Shown: piece after piece, positions 1 to 5,732 of the stretch
Layout of the letters: each line of letters starts with the position of its first letter
How positions within the stretch are numbered: the stretch's first letter is position 1
NCBI GenBank assembly: GCA_021286965.1
Contig: JAJTBK010000068.1
Span: 1-7,418 of the forward strand
DNA: 7,418 nucleotides
Source: Comamonadaceae bacterium
GTDB taxonomy: Bacteria; Pseudomonadota; Gammaproteobacteria; Burkholderiales; Burkholderiaceae_C
Direction: 5' to 3'
The notes under the pieces: generated by a model
The model's database searches: none
Told to the model about the DNA's origin: nothing
What the model saw: the letters and a program-made list of their open reading frames with translations, nothing else
Position numbers and translations under genes: made by a program

Positions 1-5
1 CAGCC

Positions 6-1004
6 ATGGATGAACAAGGGCTCAACGATGCAGCGATCTTGCTGATCTCCCTGGGCGAAGAGGCCGCCGGCGAGGTGTTCAAGCATCTCTCGCCCAAAGA
101 AGTGCAAAAGCTCGGCGAGACGATTGCGCGGATGCGCGCCATCTCGCGCGACAAGGTGGACGACATCGTCTCGCGTTTTTCCGAGGACGCGGCGGCACAA
201 AGCCTGCTGGTGTCCGATACCGGCAACTACGTGCGCTCGGTGCTCAAGCGGGCGCTGGGCGATGACAAGGCTTCGCTGCTCATCGACCGCATCTTGCAGG
301 GCGGTGACGTCTCGGGCATCGAAAGCCTCAAGTGGATGGATCCGCTGTCGGTGGCCGAACTGCTGCGCAACGAGCACCCGCAGATCGTCGCCGCCATCCT
401 GGTGCACCTGGACGTGGAGCAATCGTCGGCCATCCTGATGCAGCTCACCGATCGCCAGCGCTGCGAAATCATGCTGCGCGTGGCCACGCTCGAAGGCATC
501 CAGCCGACGGCGCTCAAGGACTTGAACGAGGTGCTGTACAAGGTGCTCGCCGGTGGCGACAAGATCCGCAAGAGCTCGCTCGGCGGCGTCAAGACGGCGG
601 CGGAGATCATCAACCTGATGAGCTCGGGTGTGGATGCCACGGTGCTCGAATCCATCCGGGGCTACGACCCCGACCTGGCGCAAAAAATCATGGACAAGAT
701 GTTCGTCTTCGAGGACATCGGCAAGCTCGACGACCGTTCCATCCAGACGGTGCTGCGCGAGGTGGCGTCCGAGACGCTGATCGTCGCCCTCAAGGCGGCA
801 TCGAACGAGCTGCGCGAAAAAATCCTGGGCAATATGTCCTCGCGCGCTGCCGAGGCCATGCGCGAAGACCTGGAGGCGCGTGGGCCCATGCGCCTGTCCG
901 AAGTCGAGACGCAGCAGCGCGAAATCATCAAGACCGTGCGCCGCCTGGCCGAAGAAGGCCAGATCGTGCTCGGCGGTGGCGGGGCCGACGATGCGCTGGT
1001 GTAA
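6..1004 (+). CDS. fliG: Flagellar motor switch/torque protein FliG
   Basis: FliG is the rotor protein of the cytoplasmic C-ring. It binds the FliF MS-ring by its N-domain and FliM by its middle and C-domains, and meets the MotA stator at a charged C-terminal helix. The product has 332 residues, close to the usual ~331, and looks full length. The N-domain is about 1-105. The middle domain carries the conserved EHPQ FliM-binding motif at 123-126. A Gly-Gly linker follows at 193-194, then the MFVF hinge at 232-235. The torque-helix charges known from E. coli (K264, R281, D288, D289, R297) align by eye with K263, R280, E287, D288 and R296, so motor function should be intact. ATG at 6 is the only start with the family N-terminus. 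Only five bases precede it, so its RBS and the expected upstream fliF cannot be seen. fliH follows after 24 bases. Confidence 0.98.
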   Translation: MDEQGLNDAAILLISLGEEAAGEVFKHLSPKEVQKLGETIARMRAISRDKVDDIVSRFSEDAAAQSLLVSDTGNYVRSVLKRALGDDKASLLIDRILQGGDVSGIESLKWMDPLSVAELLRNEHPQIVAAILVHLDVEQSSAILMQLTDRQRCEIMLRVATLEGIQPTALKDLNEVLYKVLAGGDKIRKSSLGGVKTAAEIINLMSSGVDATVLESIRGYDPDLAQKIMDKMFVFEDIGKLDDRSIQTVLREVASETLIVALKAASNELREKILGNMSSRAAEAMREDLEARGPMRLSEVETQQREIIKTVRRLAEEGQIVLGGGGADDALV

Positions 1005-1028
1005 CGCCACTCCAGGCAGGGGACGGCC

Positions 1029-1811
1029 ATGGTGAGCCCGTCGAGCAGCCGCGCCTACACCCGCTTCATCCCCAAGGAGGAGATCGAGGCCGGGGCGGTG
1101 ACGCAGTGGAGTTTTGGTCACATCGGCAGTGATCAGGAGCTGCCGCCAGTGGCGCCCCCACCACCGCCGGAGGAGCTGCCGCCAGACCTGGAGTCGCCCG
1201 CGCCGCTGGAGCCGCTCGAACCCATGATCTCCCTGGCCGAGCACGAAGCCTTGCTGCAGCAGGCGAGCGCCCAGGCCCACGCCGAGGGCCACGCCCAGGG
1301 GTTGGCGCAGGGCCAGCAGCAAACCGCGCAGGAATGGCAGCAGCGCCTGGACGATTACGTCGCCGGCCCCGGGCAGCAAAGCGCCGAGCAGCTGACGGCG
1401 CTGCTCGCCGCGCTCGATGCCAGTTGCACCGAACTGCAGCAGCGCATGGCGCGCGAGCTGTTGCAGCTCGCCTGTGACATTGCACGTCAGGTGGTGCGCC
1501 GCGAATTGAAAGGCGATCCGCAGGCGCTGCTGCCCGTGGTGCGTGAGGCGCTGGACATGCTGGTGAGCGAAGGCCGCGCGGCCACCGTGCGCCTGCATCC
1601 GTCGGACTGGGAGCAGCTTGAACGCCCGCTGCGCGAAAAATTGGGCGCCGGCAAGGTGCAGTGGCAGCCCGATCCGGCGGTGGCGCCGGGCGACTGCCTG
1701 GTCGAATCGGCCGGCGCCGTGATCGACGGCAGCCTGCCCAAGCGCTGGCGCCGCGCCGTGGCCGCCCTGGGCCTGGTGGGCGAATGGCAGGAGAGCGACG
1801 ATGCCGATTGA
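1029..1811 (+). CDS. fliH: Flagellar export ATPase regulator/stator FliH
   Basis: FliH is a cytoplasmic dimer that binds FliI, holds it back until it reaches the export gate, and anchors the complex to FliN in the C-ring and to FlhA. The product has 260 residues. The N-terminus holds YTRFIP (10-15) and VTQWSFG (24-30); the aromatic N-terminal segment is the FlhA-binding part in studied FliH. A proline-rich linker spans about 39-64. It is followed by GxxxG-type repeats with glycines at 87, 91 and 95, a hallmark of FliH helices. The rest is a helical dimerisation region and a C-terminal FliI-binding domain ending near 250. ATG 1029 is preceded by AGGGGA at 1018-1023, and an in-frame TAA at 1002-1004 (the fliG stop) rules out a much longer form. 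The last 11 bases overlap fliI, suggesting translational coupling between partners. FliH is poorly conserved, so context adds much of the certainty. Confidence 0.95.
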   Translation: MVSPSSSRAYTRFIPKEEIEAGAVTQWSFGHIGSDQELPPVAPPPPPEELPPDLESPAPLEPLEPMISLAEHEALLQQASAQAHAEGHAQGLAQGQQQTAQEWQQRLDDYVAGPGQQSAEQLTALLAALDASCTELQQRMARELLQLACDIARQVVRRELKGDPQALLPVVREALDMLVSEGRAATVRLHPSDWEQLERPLREKLGAGKVQWQPDPAVAPGDCLVESAGAVIDGSLPKRWRRAVAALGLVGEWQESDDAD

Positions 1812-3195
1812 ACCCGGCCCGGCCTGGGGCGCCTTTTTGGCCAATGCCCGCCAGCGCGCCAACCAGCCGCTGGCGCTGCAGGCGCGCGGCACGCTCACGC
1901 GGCTGACCGGGCTGGTGCTCGAAGCCTCGGGCCTGCGCGTGCCCGTGGGCGCGCAATGCCAGGTGCAGATGCCGGGCCAGGAGCCGGTGCTGGCCGAGGT
2001 GGTGGGCTTTGCCGATGGCCGGGCGTTCTTGATGCCGGCAGGTGATATTCACGGGCTCTCCAGTGGCGCCACCGTCACGCCGGCCCAGCCCTATGTGCTG
2101 GCGCCGCAGCTGGGCGATACCGAGGTGCCCTCGCTGGCCACGGGCGTGCTGCGCCTGCCGCTCGGGCGCGGCCTGCTCGGGCGCGTGGTCGATTCGCAGG
2201 GCCTGCCGCTGGACCATGCCGGGCCTATTCTGGACGTGCAGGCCGAGCCCATGGATCGCAGCCCCATCAACGCCATGGAGCGCGATCCGGTGCGCCAGAC
2301 GCTCGATACCGGCGTGCGCGCCATCAACGCCCTGCTGACGGTTGGGCGCGGCCAGCGCCTGGGCCTGTTTGCCGGCTCCGGCGTGGGCAAGAGCGTGCTG
2401 CTGGGCATGATGGCGCGCTACACGCAGGCGGATGTGATCGTCGTCGGCCTGATTGGCGAGCGCGGGCGCGAGGTCAAGGAGTTTGTGGAAGATATTTTGG
2501 GCGCCGAGGATCGCCAGCGCGCCGTGGTCGTGGCGGCGCCGGCCGATGCACCGCCGCTGTTGCGGATGCAGGGTGCAGCCTACGCCACGGCGGTGGCCGA
2601 ATACTTTCGAGACCAGGGCCAGCACGTGCTGCTGCTCATGGATTCGCTCACCCGCTACGCCATGGCGCAGCGCGAAATTGCGCTGGCCATCGGCGAACCA
2701 CCAGCCACCAAGGGCTACCCGCCGTCGTGCTTTGCCAAGCTGCCGGGGCTGGTCGAGCGCAGTGGCAACGGGCTGCATGGGCATGGCTCCATCACGGCGT
2801 TCTACACCGTGCTCTCCGAGGGTGACGACCAGCAGGACCCGATTGCCGACGCAGCGCGCGCCATTCTTGACGGCCACATCGTGCTCTCGCGCAGCCTGGC
2901 GGAGATGGGGCATTTCCCGGCCATCGACATCGAACAATCGGCCTCGCGCGTGATGCACAACGTTGTGTCGCCCGAGCATTTCGAGCTGGCGCGGCAGTTC
3001 CGCGCCATCTACTCGCGCTACCAAAAGAGCCGGGATCTGGTGCAGGTCGGCGCCTACATGAGCGGCTCCGATCCGCAGCTCGACGAAGCCATCCGCCTGC
3101 AACCGGCCATGGCCGCCTTCTTGCAGCAGGGAATGCGTGAAGGCGCCAGCCTGGACGACAGCCTGAACGCCATGGCGGCCACGCTCGCCGGGTAA
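1801..3195 (+). CDS. fliI: Flagellum-specific type III export ATPase FliI
   Basis: FliI is the hexameric ATPase at the base of the flagellar export apparatus, homologous to the F1 beta subunit. It helps unload chaperones and feed substrates into the gate. The 464-residue length is typical. Visible motifs are: Walker A GSGVGKS at 192-198 with Lys197; the GERGRE loop at 219-224 with catalytic Glu220, 23 residues after the lysine as in Salmonella (K188/E211); Walker B HVLLLMD at 275-281; and the F1 alpha/beta signature [10 protein letters not shown] at 373-382, followed by Arg383 at the arginine-finger position. The N-terminal ~100 residues form the beta-barrel/FliH-binding domain and the C-terminal ~80 the helical domain. 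AGGAG at 1789-1793 lies seven bases before the ATG, inside the end of fliH. The gene ends 12 bases before fliJ. All key residues are present, so an active enzyme is expected. Confidence 0.99.
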   Translation: MPIEPGPAWGAFLANARQRANQPLALQARGTLTRLTGLVLEASGLRVPVGAQCQVQMPGQEPVLAEVVGFADGRAFLMPAGDIHGLSSGATVTPAQPYVLAPQLGDTEVPSLATGVLRLPLGRGLLGRVVDSQGLPLDHAGPILDVQAEPMDRSPINAMERDPVRQTLDTGVRAINALLTVGRGQRLGLFAGSGVGKSVLLGMMARYTQADVIVVGLIGERGREVKEFVEDILGAEDRQRAVVVAAPADAPPLLRMQGAAYATAVAEYFRDQGQHVLLLMDSLTRYAMAQREIALAIGEPPATKGYPPSCFAKLPGLVERSGNGLHGHGSITAFYTVLSEGDDQQDPIADAARAILDGHIVLSRSLAEMGHFPAIDIEQSASRVMHNVVSPEHFELARQFRAIYSRYQKSRDLVQVGAYMSGSDPQLDEAIRLQPAMAAFLQQGMREGASLDDSLNAMAATLAG

Positions 3196-3207
3196 TGGGA
3201 GGCTGCC

Positions 3208-3675
3208 ATGTCCACCCTCAACGCCCTACAAGTTGCCATTGAAGTGGCCCAGCGCCAGCGTGACGGCGCGCGCCAGGCGCTCCTGGATCTGCAGCGCATC
3301 GCACAGGCGGGACAAGCGCAACTCGACCAATTGAGCCGCTACGCCGAAGAAACCCAGCAGCGCTGGGGAATGCGCGCCGGCGCCAGCGTGCAGCCCGAGG
3401 TCATGTTCCACCACTACCAGTTCATGGCCCGGCTCGAACACACCATGGGCCTGCAAACCGAGGTCGTGCAGGCCCAGGGCCAGCGTGTGGCGCAGGCCCA
3501 CCAGGCGCTGCTGCAGGCCGAATTGCGCGTGCAAAGCCTGCAAAAAGTCTTGCAGCGCAAGCAGCAGGAGCTGGCCCTGGCGCAGCAGCGCCGCGAACAA
3601 AAGCAAACCGATGAGCGCGCCAGCCTGCGCCTGGCGCCGCTGTACAGCACAAGCCCCCAGGGGCAGGAGGTATGA
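3208..3675 (+). CDS. fliJ: Flagellar export stalk protein/chaperone FliJ
   Basis: FliJ is a small antiparallel coiled-coil protein that inserts into the FliI hexamer, as the gamma subunit does in F1. It touches FlhA, couples ATP hydrolysis to proton-driven export, and helps recycle chaperones. The 155-residue product is almost wholly helical and rich in Gln, Arg, Ala and Leu. It shows two long heptad-like stretches (about 5-50 and 65-140) separated by a short WGMRAGASVQP turn. This layout and length (usual ~147 aa) fit FliJ, although sequence identity in the family is low. ATG 3208 has GGGAGG at 3197-3202, and the in-frame TAA of fliI at 3193-3195 limits any extension. Its stop TGA at 3673-3675 lies inside the fliK start region. 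The position directly after fliI is the strongest support for the name. Confidence 0.93.
   Translation: MSTLNALQVAIEVAQRQRDGARQALLDLQRIAQAGQAQLDQLSRYAEETQQRWGMRAGASVQPEVMFHHYQFMARLEHTMGLQTEVVQAQGQRVAQAHQALLQAELRVQSLQKVLQRKQQELALAQQRREQKQTDERASLRLAPLYSTSPQGQEV
3665..3671 (+). promoter_or_regulatory. Strong Shine-Dalgarno site that decides the fliK start
   Basis: AGGAGGT lies in the last codons of fliJ. It abuts an ATG at 3672 with no spacer, but is six bases from the in-frame ATG at 3678. The second spacing is workable for initiation and the first is not, so 3678 is taken as the fliK start. The site also places fliK initiation right at the fliJ stop, which favours translational coupling. Confidence 0.75.
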
Positions 3676-3677
3676 CC

Positions 3678-5000
3678 ATGCAAGCCGAACGCAGCAGCAG
3701 TAGCAGCACCCCGCCCCCCGCCACCGCACCGCAAGGCCCTGGCGCAGCCCGCAAGGGGCAGCACAAGCCGAGCGATGCCAGTGCCGGTACGGGTACGGCA
3801 CAGGGGGCGCAGGACGTGTTCGCCAGCCTGCTGGCGGCGCTGGGCGATGACGGCCTGTCGGCGGCGGGCCTGCAGGCCGACGCGCAGGCTCTGCCGGGGG
3901 TGGATGGCGTTGCATTGGCGCAGGCCATGGGGGTCAACTTTTCCGGCGTCCCCACTTTGGGAGGTCAAGATGGGGGGGGGGCTTTGGCCCCTGCCGCCGT
4001 GGGTACGCCTGTGGCTCTCACCAGCATGGATGCCGCCCTGTCCTGGGCTGGTCTGGGGGGGCTTGCCGGGGGGCTGGTGGCGCAGACGGCGCACATGGAT
4101 CGGGCCGCTGACCGGGCCGAGGGCAGCGATGCCGACGCACTGGGGCCGCTGGGGGCCAAGGGCCGAGGGCCACAGGCGCGTTGGGCCGGTGCCAGTACCG
4201 CGCTGGCGCCGGCCAGCTTGGCTGGGGGCCAGGCTGGTCAGGGCGCCAGTTCGGTGGCGAGCAGCACCGTCGCCGGGGGCGGGGCCGCGCAGGAGGGCCT
4301 GGTGCCGGCTGGCAGCGCCAGCACGGCGCCGGTAGCACCGGATATGCAGGGCGCGGCGCGCGAGGGTGGGGTGGTGAATCCTTTGCCCTCGGCCACGCAT
4401 GAGGCCAGTGCACCGCTGCAGCAGGCGCTGCAGGCGGCATTGCAAGAGCAACGCGGGGCTGCAGGCACGCCGGCGCAGCCCGTGGCCCGCACCACGCCCG
4501 AGGGGGCTGTGGGCATGGCACCGACACCCGAACGCGCGCCTGGCGCCGCCGATGCGGCTGCCCCGGCGCCCGATGCCAGCGCCCTGGCGGGCGAAGACGC
4601 GATGGCCGAGCAGGTGGCGTTCTGGGTCAACCAAAACAGCCAGAGTGCCGAGATGACGCTCGACCGCGATGGCCAGCCGATGCAGGTGCGGGTGGCCTTG
4701 TCCGGCAATGAAGCGCATGTCGCCTTTCGTAGCGACCAGGTGCAGACGCGCGAGGCGCTGGACGCCGGCATGGCGCAGTTGCGTGAGCTGCTGCAGGCCC
4801 AGGGCCTGGTGCTGGCCGGGGTGACAGTGGGCGATGGTGCGGGCGCTGGCGCTGGGGGGGCGATGCCCCAATCCGGCCAGCCGGGTGGTGAAGGCCGTGG
4901 CGCTGGGCGTGCCGGCCGGGCCCAGGTGGCTCCGGCGCCGGCCGTGGGCAGCGCGCGCGCGCCGGTGCCGGGGACGCGCGGCCTGGACGTTTTCGTGTGA
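3678..5000 (+). CDS. fliK: Hook-length control and substrate-switch protein FliK
   Basis: FliK is a secreted ruler that measures hook length and then switches the export gate (FlhB) from rod/hook to filament substrates. The product has 440 residues from ATG 3678, or 442 from ATG 3672. It begins with a Ser/Pro-rich N-terminus and a short helical patch (about 44-85, DVFASLLAAL). A long Ala/Gly/Pro-rich, low-complexity spacer follows (about 88-305). The conserved globular Flg_hook-type domain is about 306-386: FWVNQN at 315-320, SAEMTLD at 323-329, EAHVAF at 345-350 and GLVLAGVTVG at 376-385. The glycine-rich tail ends in GLDVFV. The domain lacks the classical HPEELG element of Salmonella and has DRDGQP instead, a form I associate with Comamonadaceae. 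The spacer's coding strand is rich in G-runs, including a G10 tract. The frame stays open from the N-terminus to the conserved domain, so no frameshift is evident. A 125-base gap follows. Confidence 0.95.
   Translation: MQAERSSSSSTPPPATAPQGPGAARKGQHKPSDASAGTGTAQGAQDVFASLLAALGDDGLSAAGLQADAQALPGVDGVALAQAMGVNFSGVPTLGGQDGGGALAPAAVGTPVALTSMDAALSWAGLGGLAGGLVAQTAHMDRAADRAEGSDADALGPLGAKGRGPQARWAGASTALAPASLAGGQAGQGASSVASSTVAGGGAAQEGLVPAGSASTAPVAPDMQGAAREGGVVNPLPSATHEASAPLQQALQAALQEQRGAAGTPAQPVARTTPEGAVGMAPTPERAPGAADAAAPAPDASALAGEDAMAEQVAFWVNQNSQSAEMTLDRDGQPMQVRVALSGNEAHVAFRSDQVQTREALDAGMAQLRELLQAQGLVLAGVTVGDGAGAGAGGAMPQSGQPGGEGRGAGRAGRAQVAPAPAVGSARAPVPGTRGLDVFV
3972..3981 (+). repeat. G10 homopolymer inside fliK
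   Basis: Ten consecutive G bases encode Gly99-Gly101 and the first base of Ala102 of FliK. With ten Gs the N-terminal part and the conserved C-terminal domain are in the same frame, so this is the ON length. Tracts of this kind slip during replication in phase-variable genes of other bacteria. Here that role is only an inference, and such a tract is also prone to sequencing error. Confidence 0.95.
4045..4073 (+). other. Potential G-quadruplex sequence in fliK spacer (first)
   Basis: The tract reads GGG (4045-4047), a seven-base loop, G7 (4055-4061, able to supply two runs of three with a one-base loop), a six-base loop CTTGCC, and G6 (4068-4073). This fits the four-run G3+N1-7 quadruplex pattern on the non-template (mRNA-like) strand. 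The pattern is read directly; folding is not shown, and the high-GC low-complexity coding sequence could produce it by chance. Confidence 0.45.
4142..4169 (+). other. Potential G-quadruplex sequence in fliK spacer (second)
   Basis: Four G-runs (4142-4145, 4151-4155, 4160-4162 and 4167-4169) are separated by loops of 5, 4 and 4 bases (CCGCT, CCAA, CCGA). This is a clean match to the G3+N1-7 pattern on the coding strand and would also be present in the mRNA. C-containing loops could pair with G and compete with quadruplex folding. The biological effect, if any, is inferred. Confidence 0.5.
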
Positions 5001-5015
5001 CGCCGGCAAACGGCG
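5001..5015 (+). other. Small inverted repeat just after the fliK stop
   Basis: CGCCG (5001-5005) and CGGCG (5011-5015) form a perfect five-pair stem around a five-base loop GCAAA, directly after the fliK stop codon. The next T-run is TTTT at 5037-5040, too far away for a standard intrinsic terminator. It could protect the mRNA 3' end or be a weak attenuator, or be chance in GC-rich DNA. Confidence 0.3.
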
Positions 5016-5029
5016 GTGAAGGCAGTGCT

Positions 5030-5080
5030 TTGGGGCTTTTATTCTGGCTATTATTGCCCGCCCCCCTTCCATAATCGGCG
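5030..5080 (+). promoter_or_regulatory. AT-rich patch in the fliK-fliL gap, possible weak promoter
   Basis: This patch is clearly AT-richer than its surroundings. It contains two hexamers one base away from the sigma-70 -10 consensus: TATTAT at 5049-5054 and CATAAT at 5070-5075. Neither has a recognisable -35 hexamer at 16-18 bases, and no good sigma-28 or sigma-54 element was found. The main support is context: this is the only sizeable gap in the cluster, and in Salmonella fliL begins a separate transcript from fliF-K. Treat as a candidate only. Confidence 0.25.
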
Positions 5081-5100
5081 GCATCCGGCCCCCGGCTGCC
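5080..5100 (+). other. Hairpin in the fliL leader
   Basis: GGCA (5080-5083) pairs with TGCC (5097-5100), and CCGG (5085-5088) pairs with CCGG (5092-5095). One T/C mismatch separates the two helices and a CCC loop closes the stem. That gives eight pairs in 21 bases, ending 11 bases before the fliL ribosome-binding site. No T-run follows, so it is not an intrinsic terminator. A role in fliL translation or mRNA stability is possible but unproven. Confidence 0.4.
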
Positions 5101-5111
5101 CGCATCACCGC

Positions 5112-5116
5112 AAGGA
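5112..5116 (+). promoter_or_regulatory. Ribosome-binding site supporting the GTG start of fliL
   Basis: AAGGA lies nine bases before GTG 5126. No in-frame ATG lies nearby upstream, and the downstream sequence MSDKP followed by a basic stretch and a membrane helix is a typical FliL N-terminus, so the GTG is accepted as the start. Confidence 0.7.
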
Positions 5117-5125
5117 AATTCCACT

Positions 5126-5701
5126 GTGTCCGATAAACCCGCCGACGCCGCCAAGGACAAACCCGCTGGCAAGAAGAAACTGGTGCTGATCGGCGCCATC
5201 GTGGCGTTGCTGGTCATCGTCGGCGCGGCTGCGGCCTGGTTCCTGCTGGCCCGGGGCCATGGCGCCGAAGGCGAGGAGGGCGCGCCGGCGGCGCAGCACA
5301 AGGCGGCTGCGCCCAAGGGGCCGCCGACGTTCCTGCCGATCGAGAACATGGTGGTCAACCTGGCCGACCCGGGGGGCGATCGCTTTGCCCAGCTGGGTTT
5401 GACGCTGGAGTTGGCTGACAGCAAGACGGCCGAGCAGGTCAAGCAGTTCCTGCCGGCCATCCGCAGTGGCATCCTGGTGCTGGTGTCGCAGCGCACCGCC
5501 GATGAGCTGCTGACCAAGGAGGGCAAGGAGAAGCTGGCCCAGGACATCCTGCGCGAAGTCTCCAAGCCGCTGGGCTACAAGGTGCCGAAAAAGCGCAAGC
5601 CGAGCAAGGACGAAGAGGCCGACGACGAGGAAGAGGAGCCCGCGCGCCCCAGCACCAATCCGGTGCGTGGCGTGCTGTTCTCCAGTTTCATCATCCAGTG
5701 A
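5126..5701 (+). CDS. fliL: Flagellar basal-body-associated protein FliL
   Basis: FliL is a single-pass inner-membrane protein that forms a periplasmic ring around the MotA/MotB stators and affects stator engagement and torque, especially on surfaces. The product has 191 residues: a short Lys-rich cytoplasmic N-terminus, one membrane helix at about 19-42 flanked by KKK (17-19), a flexible Ala/Gly/Glu linker (about 43-67), and the periplasmic FliL domain. That domain starts at the conserved FLPIENMVVNLADPGGDRF segment (69-87) and ends with VLFSSFIIQ (183-191), the family's usual terminal strand. Between the last helix and that strand is a charged insert, KKRKPSK (155-161) then DEEADDEEEEP (162-172), longer than in the enteric protein as I recall it. 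Translation starts at GTG. fliL opens the second gene block after the 125-base gap, and fliM follows after 31 bases. Confidence 0.96.
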   Translation: MSDKPADAAKDKPAGKKKLVLIGAIVALLVIVGAAAAWFLLARGHGAEGEEGAPAAQHKAAAPKGPPTFLPIENMVVNLADPGGDRFAQLGLTLELADSKTAEQVKQFLPAIRSGILVLVSQRTADELLTKEGKEKLAQDILREVSKPLGYKVPKKRKPSKDEEADDEEEEPARPSTNPVRGVLFSSFIIQ

Positions 5702-5732
5702 GGTGTGCGTGTGAGCGCGAAAGGAGCCGGGC

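Noticed and set aside
1..13. Possible end of fliF overlapping the fliG start (TGA at 11-13 in the second frame)
   Set aside because: fliF is expected upstream, but a handful of bases cannot identify it; the stop could be chance.
1066..3102. Very long open frame (678 codons) on the minus strand opposite fliH and fliI
   Set aside because: Long antisense frames are expected in GC-rich genes. The translation is Arg/Ala/His/Pro-rich with no recognisable domain, and the + strand encodes complete FliH and FliI over the same bases.
5045..5057. Sigma-54-like element TGGC...TTGC in the fliK-fliL gap
   Set aside because: The spacing between TGGC and TTGC is five bases, two fewer than the -24/-12 consensus needs. 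Sigma-54 promoters are strict about spacing.
5071..5079. Reverse-strand GCCGATTAT resembling a sigma-28 -10 element
   Set aside because: No TAAA-like -35 element lies at the required distance, and it would fire back into fliK, where no minus-strand gene exists.
3414..5108. Long minus-strand open frame (564 codons) opposite fliJ and fliK
   Set aside because: Low-complexity mirror of the fliK spacer with no domain or plausible initiation context; the + strand genes fully explain the region.
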